Origin: Mactromeris polynyma | Taxonomy: Eukaryota; Mollusca; Bivalvia; Venerida; Mactridae | NCBI GenBank assembly: GCA_032209605.1 | Contig: JASFXZ010000001.1 | Coordinates: forward strand, 7,503,703 to 7,567,702 | Direction of reading: 5' to 3' | Length of the DNA stretch: 64,000 bases | Shown here: positions 1-12,400 of the stretch, in pieces | How positions within the stretch are numbered: the first letter of the stretch is position 1 | Layout: each line of letters starts with the position of its first letter | Made by a program: the position numbers and the translations under genes | The notes under the pieces: model-generated | Databases searched by the model: none | Seen by the model: only the letters and a program-made list of their open reading frames with translations | What the model was told of the DNA's origin: nothing

Positions 1-378
1 GTATGGTGAGCTCGATTTCAAATAAGGTGATTTCAAGCTATCGAGGTCAGATTGCCTCCCTCATTCCCTTATTTATGTTTATATACAGTTTACATGCATA
101 AATTGAAAGGAACAACAGCGAATGAAAAGAACAAAAATGTTAAGCATCAAAACAACAAGAAAACAACATCAGCAGCATAAACGGCAACAGCAGTGTAATT
201 AACATTTACTTGATTTTTTGCAGTTTGAGGCTAGCTTTCAATGTTGCATTTTTCAGTTAACTTTGAAAATTATCCCATTAGCTCAATCAGCGACTGAAAT
301 CGATTTACCAGGGGAGATAACTTGAATAGGGAGTAGCTTGAACCTGGGAGACCGTAGTCAATTATCTGTGTATGTATA

Positions 379-560
379 TAGTAAAGACTTTTTTGGTCAG
401 AAACCGTTGGTCCAATTTAAAAATAATTTTACATGAATGCTCCTTGGGTGGTCCTTTAGTCAGATTCTTTCAAATAAAGTGGTTCAATGCAGAACTCTGG
501 TTGCCTGCCCTTGTCATTACATTATGTGCAGAGTACGCTGGGTACCAGACTATAAGAATA
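379..560 (+). repeat. Probable fragment of a dispersed molluscan repeat
   Basis: GGTCAGAAACCGTTGGTCCA, ATAATTTTACATGAATGCTC and CTTGGGTGGTCC match, from memory, a very common dispersed repeat of bivalve genomes. No second copy is present here to confirm it. The rest of 1-850 shows no gene. Confidence 0.3.
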
Positions 561-1018
561 GTGCTTTGTATGTATTGCATATAAAGAGTATAGAAACATG
601 TCAATATGATTGATCCACCAAGGATATTTTCAAAATTCAGAGTCAAAGCGGCAAACTATTTGTGTTGTTGCAGTAGATCAGTGTTGATCAGATCTACAGT
701 TACTGAATGGAAACTTTTTATCATTTTATACATAAATGTACATGTATTCTAATTTTAGAACCTTAAATCAAATAAAATGTCAGTGATATTGGTAGCTGTA
801 TCAAAAGCTCTCTTTTGATTTAAAACAGACAACAGACAAATAGTCATAAAGCACATTTATTCCATACACCAATGTAAAGTCTACAAAACATGTAAAATAT
901 TACACAAAACATATTGTATCACTGTAAGTGCAACTAAATATCACATAGAATGGCATGGACGGATTTGTGAGAGTTTTAAAAATATACATAGTGTTTATTT
1001 ACTAGAGTCACCTCTACT

Positions 1019-1247
1019 TAAAGGGCCAGTCATTTCTGACTTATGAGACATCTACTTTCTGAGCACATTTACTTCCTGATTCCTATCCTTTATTGCCAGG
1101 CACCAGGCAGGTAGGCGCATGGTTACCATTATTTAACAAGCTGGCAGCTCACTAACCGGTCATATCAGAATGAACCCCTACTGGGATTCGAACCTTTGTC
1201 ATCCCGCTCCCAAGGCTGATGCCTTAACCACTCAGCCAAAGGAGACA
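1019..1247 (-). mobile_element. tRNA-derived SINE, Leu/Ser-like head, copy 1
   Basis: On the minus strand the head reads TTTGGCTGAGTGGTTAAGGC (A box) and later AAAGGTTCGAATCCCAG (B box), typical of a class II tRNA. The body to 1019 is shared with 58647-58876. Confidence 0.75.
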
Positions 1248-2107
1248 TTGATCCAGTAGTTTCTTTTGATAGTTATTTATGACTGTACTGGTAAAAATGT
1301 TTTGATAAATCCTTATGTACTTAAAAATTATCATAAAAGCAAATAGGTGAACAAAAAACATTGCAATGTAGTTAGTACATCATTAATCACAGGAGACAAA
1401 GAAGAACAAATATACCTGATATCATATTTTGACAAGAGAAGATCACAAATACACCAGTAGCACTGAAGTATACTGGCACCACATAATATACAATAATTTA
1501 AACAAAACATGGTCAGTCAAGAATCAAAATCAGCATTGGACTCACAATATAAAATATATAGTATACTATAGAGGGGATATAGGAAGGGAGATAATTGATG
1601 ACAATCTCCTGTGATAAGAACCTTTGGATACTGGTAGTTCTTACATATATTATTCAACTAACAAAAACCGTAATTGACAGTCACTGATGTCCATGTCAGT
1701 ATGATATTATATATCGATTGATTGATATTTGTATGTAGGAATAGAAAATTAGATTTAAAAGATCTCAACTGGTGTTTGTCCCAGTGATGCTACACCAATC
1801 ACCTTTAGGAGCCCCTCAACACAAAGCGGAGACCATTTTGTTTCTATAGGGCAATAGTTATTACTAAAACATACATGAATGTGCGCAGCCAACATGTGAT
1901 ACATGACAATGGATAAAAATAAGGCAAAATCTATGCGTAACTACACTGTGGAAAATGAATAAGAGTTTTTCAATTCTGCTGATATTTCAATATGGAATCA
2001 ACTTTTTTGTGTTCATAATGTATAAATTTTGTTTCTGTCAATGATACCCAACCCCTTACACAGTTCATAAACACTTCCTGCACAGTATGCACATGGTTTG
2101 CAGGAAT

Positions 2108-2300
2108 CCCAGGAATCAGATTGTTTGCATCACATGACATACATCCCAGGAATCAGATTGTTTGCATCACATGACATACATCCCAGGAATCGGATTGTTT
2201 GCATCACATGACATACATTCCAGGAATCAGATTGTTTGCATCACATGACATACATCCCAGGAATCAGATTGTTTGCATCACTTGACATACATCCCAGGAA
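2108..2300. repeat. 37-bp minisatellite, about five copies
   Basis: The unit starts CCCAGGAATCAGATTGTTTG and contains GCATCACATGACATACAT. Starts at 2108, 2145, 2182, 2219 and 2256, nearly identical. Lies downstream of NEK8 coding exons, probably in its 3' UTR or flank. Confidence 0.9.
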
Positions 2301-2806
2301 TCCTGCCTGATGACCAGTCATCTTCTTCAATCTAAGATTCCTTGTTGAGCTGGAATGATATCAACATGTGGTACTTTAAGTGAGACCTCTTACAGGATAC
2401 ACACTTAACAAACATTAAATTAGTTGATGTTAGATATGAACACAGTGTACATAGAAGTTTGCCAGTAGTTGCATTTTTATGACGAAAAAACAGTGTAAGC
2501 AGATTCTAGTTTGTGAGCTATAAAGGTCATAGTTCCTACTAGTTTAAATGCACTTAATTTGTATCGATATTGCAACAAGTTCTTAGAGCTTACACTATGC
2601 ACTTTAGATGCTTCCTGGGTTACCAACCAGTGCTTGCATCACAGTCAGAGATTTTGAAGTTGGAGATGAAAGCCCACTCAACGCCAGACTCAAACACAAG
2701 TGAACCTTCCTACTCTCCACCACTACATCTCTATTTTCCTTTTTGGGCATACAGGAGTGTCAATGGTTAAAATAACATTAAGCTCATTTTTCTGTTCATT
2801 GTTTAC

Positions 2807-2904
2807 CTCAGGTAAGAGTGAACGAAAATACCCAATAGAAAATTTATGATGTAAATCTTCAAGATGGTGAGATTGCGGTTCCCGGCCAGGAAAGTGTGAG
2901 TCAC
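2807..2904 (-). CDS. Tentative extra 3' coding exon of the NEK8-like gene
   Basis: Exon 15 ends in phase 1 at a strong donor (C|GTAAGT). The segment 2904-2807 has an acceptor (CCCGAATTGATAG), completes an Arg codon, stays open for 32 codons (DSHFPGREPQSHHLED...), and ends at a consensus-like donor GAG|GTAAAC in phase 0. This would extend the protein past the point where vertebrate NEK8 ends, soon after the last RCC1 blade. The tail resembles nothing I recognise, and the next exon with the stop is not clear. If intron 15 is retained instead, the frame stops at 3435 after about 19 more residues. Confidence 0.3.
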
Positions 2905-3194
2905 CTATCAATTCGGGAGAATTCACATGTATGCGCTAGATTGGCCAGATACATTTTTAAACTAACTAAGCTTCCATAAAATGATACAAAAAGTCAATCA
3001 TTCCTAAGGAAATAAATTTTGCTATGGAATTCCACAAAATCTAAATTATATGAAAAAAGCAATTTGTGTCAAATTGATTGTAAATGACACCTTGCTATAC
3101 TATACTTGCATTAAATTGCATGAAAACATTAATCCATCATTCTGAACAAATTAAACTGTATGTTGGTGTGACTTATTTGAGCCAAATAAAAGAA

Positions 3195-3441
3195 TAATTG
3201 AGAGCTGCTGTATGATTTCCAACCTCTTCTGTAAGTGACGTCATATCCAGAAAATGTCACATGTGACGTCACCATGAACTGAGAGTAATAAATATGTGCC
3301 CCATATGGTAATATGAAAACAAAGTGACCATATGGAGTAAATATTGTTTCCTGCTTGCACGTAGTGACATCACATGTGACGTTTTCTTGAAATGATGTCA
3401 CTGACAGAAGAGGTTGGAAATCCCACAGTAGCGCTCAATTA
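3195..3441. mobile_element. MITE with long (about 78 bp) inverted repeats carrying CRE sites
   Basis: The left arm (TAATTGAGAGCTGCTGTATG, ATTTCCAACCTCTTCTGTAA...) from 3195 and the right arm ending 3441 are inverted repeats that match over about 78 bp with few differences. The left arm contains two full CRE palindromes TGACGTCA (3236-3243, 3264-3271). No transposase is present. It sits in the last intron or 3' end of NEK8. A one-armed relative lies at 47127-47259. Confidence 0.82.
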
Positions 3442-3490
3442 CTAGCATAACAGATTGCTAAATGATACGACAAACTAGTCCGTAACTTAC

Positions 3491-6400
3491 GTCTGGTTGC
3501 TAGGAGAGTTGTTCCGTGACTACATGATAAGGAAACAACAGTAAACAATTCATCAGAGACAATGTTTACACGTGTAGGGGTCATTGTGTCCTGATCAGAT
3601 CTACCCAATCGTCCTCGAGCACTCTTACCAAATGAAAATACTTCACCATCTGAAAACATCAAAGTCACAATAATGTATGTTTATAAATATTCCGAAAGTA
3701 ACAAATTTGGATCACTAGAGATGAGTATTGTTAGATGCCACAATCGTCCCATTTCCCCTGCACTTCTATGTGATATGTGCTGGACACACTTGAATATGAC
3801 AACAGAATGAGCAAAATAGTTTCATTATCACTATTACAACATACCTTGTGAGACAGCTACAGTGAAAGTATCGCCACAGGCAACCGCCTGTATATTGTCA
3901 TCCTTCAAGGTCATTACTTGAGTAGCTTGCTTACTGTTGAAATCTGTCTGATAACCGAGCTGTCCAAACTGGTTAGCACCACACGTGTATAGCTCACCAT
4001 CAACTACAATAGAGGTAATGGTTCCTGTCACATACTGTATGAGTGAATTTTGTGGCAAGTAAAAAATTCCAGAAATGTTGATATCAAGACATTTCATGAG
4101 GAGAAATGTTTGCTCATTGCCGACATGTGTATTGTTGTTTCATTATAAGTATATAAAAATTTACTTCTGTGAACAAGGAAAATGACGCAGATTGCTATTT
4201 CTGTAAGGTTTGATTAAGTAGTAAAATATAATCTTATCAAATTTTGGTGATATTATATTCATCATTCTTGCTGACAGAATTTTGAAATATTGTATAAATG
4301 GCAAAGTTCCACATGTAGAAATGGTTACAAAATTCCGCACATTAAAGAAATGTAGCACTAATATCAGCCAGTGTGATGTTATTTATGTTAGGGTAAGGTA
4401 TGGGATCTAAGTGCGCCATTGAGGTCATAATATTTTTGCAATTCATTTTCTACTTATGCAATATGCTAATTTTTTACAAAAACATTGATGTCCTTGAATT
4501 TGAGACCCTCTTTTGATCTGGGATTAGATATGGACAACCCTATTTTGCCAAAATCTCATGGGGGGATCTGGATCTGCACATGCGATATTATATACTTTAC
4601 TGTGAATCAATAACAATTCTCATTTCAGCAATTAGCAAACAATTTTGATAATGGAACTCTGAAATCACTGATTTGCAAAATTTTTGACTCACAAAAATAT
4701 CTACTTATACAGTAAATTTAACTTCCAGCACCTTTTCCGAATTAAGTGGTAGATCAAAACATTGAGGAGAAATTTGAACTGAATCACAAATATCACATGA
4801 ACAAAACCCTATCATATTTGAGTAGACAGTCAATAATAAACATGTAGTAGAAGTTTCCCTCCATTTTCCCTTTAATGACAAAAGAAATTACAAACTGAAA
4901 CAAACAGATGCCTATCAAATCAAATCATTGTATATTTTGACCATTAATTCAGTAATGCTCAGCAATCAACTTCACCACTGACTAGTAATACTAAGGTAAC
5001 ACATTCCTTCACAATTGGTAAGTTGACTAACAACCAGAAATTTTCAAGATTTGCCTGCTTTTATATTTCCAAATCTGACATATTCCATGCAACAAAAAAT
5101 GCTTAACTTTCAAATGGACTTTTAATGTATAAATAAGAAAGAACTTCAATAACTTACCAGTGACAATAGCAGAATGCGAAGTTCCCATCGAAACTGTTTT
5201 GACTAGAGAATTTCCAACGGGAGGGGAAGTTACTCTTGTAAACTGTCGTACTTCTTCTACAGATCTGGTTGTGACACCCTCGACAGTATTATCATCCAGA
5301 CAACATTTGTTGTATCTACAATCATATACAAAGCAAGACACATGTACTTACATGCCAAGAAAACTATGTCATTGATTTCAGTCATGTTTCTTTCAATTGC
5401 CAAATCCTAAAACAAGTATTGGTACTACATAAAGATGGTACTATATAAAGATGCATTCCATTCAATACTGCATCAACTTCTGCCAGCTTGTTTACACTTT
5501 CAAAGGGAGGCAAAGTAGTTGATGGTTACAGCACCTGAGTCCTGAAAACAGCTAAAGTATTTCAAAGACATTTTGTACTTTCCAAACTTGCAACACATTT
5601 TTATAGCACAAAATTATAAAATTACTGCTTTGATGTAACAATGATATTACAATACAACTATACCCTTTCAGACCATTATGATTAAATAAATGTACAGTTA
5701 CAGTTAAACAACTTTGTATGAAACCTGTTATTTCCACAACAGTAGAGTTTGTTATCTAGAGTTATCACCATGGAACAATCAACCCCACAGTGAACGAGAC
5801 AGGGACTCACACCTTCAACAAAGGGTACAGGTTGTGGTGTGGTGTGTGAATCTTGAGAACCCAATCCAAGTCGTCCTGAAACAGAGGGTGTAGAGATCAG
5901 AACATAAAGTACATCACCACAACCCACAGTACACATTCTGTTATCACTACATCATAATGAAACATAGCATAATATTTGTTTGTTTTAATCAAGTTCAATG
6001 CCATTTTTCAACAAATGTTCACCTTTAGATGGTGGTCATTATTTCCCTTTCCTACAGTAAGGCATCATTCACACCTTTACATAAAATATACTAAATAATT
6101 TATAGCATTATTGTCATATAATATTACATTGTTTGTGACATGTATACCACAGGATCACCCATAAAGTTTTACAACTTATTTCCAATGGGGTTCTTATGAA
6201 AATATATGTCAATGTCTCAAATGTTGGCTGTTTTAGTTGAACTTATCAAATACTACATTCTATAATACTAAAAAGAAAGACAACTCTGACTAGTTACAGT
6301 ATGAATAAATGTATGAGTTAACTTTCTTTTTATTATTAAAGGCAAAATAATGATATAAGAATTATAAATATGTCTGTAAAATGTTGGAAGTGAAATCAAC

Positions 6401-9400
6401 GTTATAAATATACAATATGTTATATAATACTAAATAGGTTTTACTAACACTATCAATCATACACAGCCAGCTCTCTATACAATTATTTTAGTGTTGATTT
6501 AAGGGGAAAAGTGTATGCGAAGATCTGAAAACCAGTATAATATTCTATGTATAAAAGCTATCTAATTCACAAACTGTATGTTAACTTAACCTACATCTCA
6601 ATACACATTATTTGGGAATTAATTATACAAATTATAAGTACATTGTGGTATGCAACAGGACACATTGTAATACAATGTAGAATATTTACCATTATCGCCC
6701 CGCCCCCAGGAAAACACTTCATTTTCATTGGTCACTGCCATAACATGTGATGCACCACATGATACTTGCACAACTTCATAGCCTAATAGAGCCTCCACAA
6801 TCTTAGCCTTAAAGAAGATGAAATACATTGTCATCATCAGTAAATACTAGTAAAGCATCATGCTGCATGAATACTATATAACTTCTACAGAACTGTTGTT
6901 GAGATTAGGTAACAGAGTTTCTATATATTAACCAAAAGTACCAAACAGTCACAAAAGATGCATAACAAAATTGTAAGGGCAATAACTCAGAGAGGTTCCT
7001 CAAGAAATATGTCTGTTTATCTTAAATAAGATAATATGACGATAAACATTGTGACTAAGTAAGGTGAAGCTCCAGTAAAAACTGTTAGAGAGTAGATATT
7101 GCTAGGGACACCACTCACATGAGAGTAGATATTGCTAGGGACACCACTCACATGGTGCCATAAAATGTCCTGTCAAGACAACAACACAGAAATGAAAACA
7201 TTACTATTTGTGTTTGCTCATTAACAAATAGAAGTAGAAGCAAGTTTTAGTCAGTAAAACTACTACATGTGTTTCCATGCAGATCTAATATATCAGCATA
7301 ACTGCTTAGACCTATGAACAAATTTGTACACAATATTTTGTTGGCCTGATTCTGAGCGTAAAAAGGGTAGAAAGATCAATTATAACAATGCTTGTAGACC
7401 TTTCATATATCAAATACAGAATGTCATGCCTAGGGCATGCTTAAAACTCTGAACAATTTCAAGTTATATGAAAACGAAATACAAACAAGATAATGTTTCT
7501 TACTTGTCTGAACTGTACAATGTACATGAAAAAAGTCTAAAGCCATTTCATAAACACATGGAACGATAGAGAACTCCAATTCAAAGAGAATTACTCCAAT
7601 CTTTATTCTAATAATGCCAATTAAACACAGTATTTTTCAAGGAATACATACAATAATCATAAATACCTTACCTGATTAACATCATTAAGATTTCCATGTC
7701 CCAGACAACCATTGGCACCACTACCATAGGTCATTAATATTCCTCTATCAGTGAGACAAGCAGTAAACAGATCTCCACAAGCAACATGTTGTATGGCTAC
7801 AGCAGACTGACCCTCCAGGAACCTTGGTATATAAGCGGGCATGGCACTGTCCAGTGACCCAGGTAACAGTGAATCTGTCCCCACACCAGGTGACTGAAAT
7901 CAGTAAATACTGGCACTGGTACAATGTATAACTATACACAGATTGGAGGTGCAAAGTTTGTAGAATTAATTGAAAATACTGGAAATATTATATCAAACAG
8001 ATGTGTCCAAGTTATGGGCTTTATTGCGTTACTGATCAGAAACCCATTTTTTTACATTGAAAAAGGACCATAACTCCTCCAAATATTGCTGGATTGCAAA
8101 ATCGAACCTGACCTGTATTATATTATCCTATGCTAGAAGACATTGATATGGAAGATAAATGTTTTTTCCTATTTTTAAATCATCATGGTATCAATACATT
8201 TTATATTATACAGTAATTTTTCGAATGACAATTATGTCCATATTAAGTAAACTTAACGTCAGATAACAATTACATATGTGGTAGTACAACTTTTTCAGAT
8301 GATAATTAAAGATAATTAGAGTTAATATTTCCTTAACTTTATCAGAACAGACATTTTATTTAGACTTGTACAAAGTACTTCCTCTATTATCTATGTCAGA
8401 AATTGTTTAAAAGACTCTACACTTTACACATGAAATGTCAGTTTTTATTTGGTAATACAGAGAAATGCTTTTTTTTATTTATATGTAGACCTGTATTTGA
8501 AAGTATTTACTTCGCATTTATATAGCTTTTTCATAGATTTGCAACAATAACATTTTCATTATATTCTGAATCATAACATAAAAATATCTAGCACATTGCT
8601 ATATACTTCATAAACACCCAGACTCACTCAATTTCTCCAAACTGAGGCATACATGCTCAGTAATGATATAACACCTGAAAACAATATCTCAATAAAGGAA
8701 ATTTGGTGTTAGTTTTTGAGCAGGCAATTTGCCGAGCCCTGCATTCAGTTATGGCTTACAGTTGCAAACGTTTTGTATTGTATCACTTGCCCACCATATC
8801 ACACAGGGAACCAAACATCAAAACGTTACGAAACGTGAGCCGCAAATACCTTTACTGAAGACAGGGCTGGTCTCTCCAAGAACAAAACTCAGTTGTGTCA
8901 ATAAGTGAGTACTATTTTACCTCCCAATTAAAGAGTCTCCCATTTTTGGTGACAGCAGCTTTCTGGGTTCTTCCAGCAGACACTTCCACTACTTGTGTAT
9001 CATTTGTTGGAATTGGCAATTTTATTGCAGAATTAATTCCACCACCCCAGCAGTAAACACTACTCATAGACACTGGTTTACTGGGTAAGGAATCTGCAAT
9101 ACATACACAATCATGTTCAAAATTCACATTTGCAATAAGGTACATATAAATGTTTGAACATTGCTTAATGTGTACTAAATAAAGTTATTATTAGCAGTAA
9201 CAGTAGTAAATATGTAACCACCATCAGTTGTTTAGTCGTAATGTTTAATCAGAATTTCAAAAATAATGGCTAAATATACTTCAAACAACATCAACATTTT
9301 AAGTAAAACTATAAGGAAATGCTAGCATTTTAAACTTATATTGTCATGTCTTCAAACAAATCTCCACAAAAAGATCTTCACATCTTTTTACCACAAGCGG

Positions 9401-12400
9401 AAAATATAACACATTATTGTAATTGATACAAACAAATTGAAAGAACAAAATTGTTGATATAAAAGAAATATTCAGTCTCACCTCTAACATTGACTGCACT
9501 TCCTCTCAGTCGACTTCTTGCTGTCGAGGGTAACGCAGGAGTGATAGGTCTATGCATTCTGAAACGTACACAAGGCAATATTGAAACACTTCAATATTTT
9601 TCTTTTCATAATTATGCAAGTTGTACAAATACCTGTATATATATACAATTTGTTAATTAAAAGCAAAAAAATTGATGTCTAGTTACACTTTTCAAACAAA
9701 TCATAATGACCAACTAAAATGGTCAACAGTACAAAAGTAAAAATAATGTACACACCTGGCACAAGGAATTTTCCCCATATCAGTATGTATGTTTATTAGT
9801 GCATTAATAATGATAGGTTGTGCCATTATCTGGTTGATGTCTGGTCTCTTATTGGGATCTAGGTGTAACATACTCAATATCAGAGACCGTAGTTCACCAC
9901 TGTAATGATCTGATATTGGTGAAAATGTACCCCGCATTATCTTCAAGATTAAAGCTGGCAAGTTCTGAAAAAGAAACACTATCAGGCATTAATAAATTTA
10001 AAACCTGCTGATTGCCAAAAAAATGATTACAACTTATAAATCACTCTCAATGACTGCTGTCTGAGTAATTTCCCATTATTCAGGGATAGTGATGTTTACC
10101 ATTCCACCTCACCCAGGTGGGATTTGAATTCACAACCAACGGATGAGGTGCTTGTTTCACCAAGCTCTAAACCATAATAAAATGTGTGTCTGTGAAAACG
10201 GGTGTTGCTCTGGAGACATTGTACTGAGTAAATAATACAATTGTGACAGAGAAATGAGTTGTCTGAATTGAGATAAATCTTGTATTGTGAAATGTGAAAT
10301 TAAACACTACATAAAATGTTCATATACTTACTGCAGCTTCGAAAGCTCTTTTCAAGCTGGCAAGTTCATACAATACACATCCCAGTGCCCATATATCACT
10401 CTTCTGGTTGTAACTGATATTATGTTACAGATAAATAAAACTGATCATATGACACTTTAAACTTCTACCCTAACTTATGATCTTGACAAGATGTAGCATA
10501 GAATTATTGGTAACAATATGCAGTTTCACTAGTAATTATTGGCTCACCAAACACATTACAGCCCCTGAAAACTTGATCCAGTCTGGACCCAGTCAAAATT
10601 GTATTTTCTGGGGTTCTACTGTACATGGTAATACAAAATTGCCATAAAATGATGAAGCCACGAAATGATAGAATACTCTACATGTACATTAAGTACCAGC
10701 ATACATATATGATTAATGGTGAGCCTGTGTGCAGTATAATCACAATATCATTGGGAAAAAAGAGAGCAAAAGAACATGCATTTACATGGAAACCTAAGCA
10801 AGTCAGTGAACGTTAGATAAACAACATTTTATGACAATAATGACTTGCTTGATCAAAGTAACCCTCATAGAAGAGCAATAAAAACAGCAATTAAGTTAAC
10901 ATATAAAATGTTCTTAAAGTACTTTATATGAAACAAGTTATGAATTAGTTATTAAAACATGTTTATCAGAGATATATAATAATTATAGATGTTAAGGATA
11001 CGGTTTTCCTTCACACAATTCTGGAGATATATAACATGGAGTACCAACAACCTGAAATCACAGAATATTAAGTACTGGTGTAAATGAATTTTGTACATCA
11101 ATCAAATGTCAATTAAAGTCTACAAGGATGGAAATATCCATTCATAAACAAAGCATATATATGAAAACTAAACTTTCATTTGTATATTACACAGTCTCCA
11201 GTGTTTTGAGAGTAGAAAGTAGTTTTATGTGAGACGTCTGTACTCTTGGTACATCGTGTAAAATACAGATTGCAGTAAAGAGGTAGCCCTTCTAGTTAGC
11301 TCAGGGGTAAGAGCGCTAGGCTGGCAGCCGGGATGTCCAGGTTCGATTCCCGGGCAGGGCTGGTCATGTCCTTTCAAGACATTTGGCCATGGCCACTAGT
11401 CCTAAAACTCTGATTCATACATGGGAAAGCTGTTAGCTACTTGCTGAAGGGCAATTTAGTAGTGGTTCAAGGAAAATTGGTTAGGTCAACCAATATAACA
11501 GAAAAATTGTTGAACTTCGATTACAAGAAAGTTAAGAGAAGTTGACAATAGCCGTGGCAATATTTTACACAGGAATATGTATTTTTCATCAAATCTGTAT
11601 ACAATTCTACTTACTGTATATGCTTTACTTTTACTGCTTAAAACTTTTGAGATTCCAAAATCTCCGATTTTGACAACTTTCTTCTTTTTATCCAATAAAA
11701 TATTTTGCGTTTTGAGATCTCTATGTAGAATCTGTTTGGAGTGAACATGTTGAATAGACAGTAACATCTGGGCAAAGAAATGTAGAATTTCCTGAAAATA
11801 ACATCATTTGTGATAAACAATTAGCAATTGACGTACCCACGTGGTATTCATTAATGATATACAATTCCACTATGATCCAAGAATTAGATTGGGACATTTA
11901 TGCAAGGATCAGTAATCTGCCTTAGTAGCAAGAAGTATGCTAGGTATCCTTTGGAAAAAACTTCCATAGTTACTATTGTAGAAAAAATAATTTTGCTAAT
12001 TCTAATTACAGAACATCAAAATGCAGATAATGTTGTGTATCTTATACCCAACATTATTTTTTTTGCAACTTACATAATTATGTTATGCAAAATGTCAAGC
12101 ATTATAACGAATGAGAACAACCTAATAACTTAGTCAAAAGAACAAACTTCATATGTTTATATCAAGTATAGTAAACAAGTTATTCTTCACTTTTACCTCT
12201 TCCTCCATCAATGTAGTACCTTGAGATTGCAAATAATCTAACAAAGTTCCACCTGGAATAACATACAATTACAAATAAATAGTTACGAAAAGTAAAAAGA
12301 CTTCACCAGTATATGATGATATGATGAAAAATTACATTGTATTCAGGCTGAACTAAACATAGCGTGTGGTTTTTAGGTAACCAAAAATATCAGGAATAGC

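Noticed and set aside
3129..3401. 90-codon minus-strand frame
   Set aside because: Lies inside the palindromic MITE at 3195-3441.
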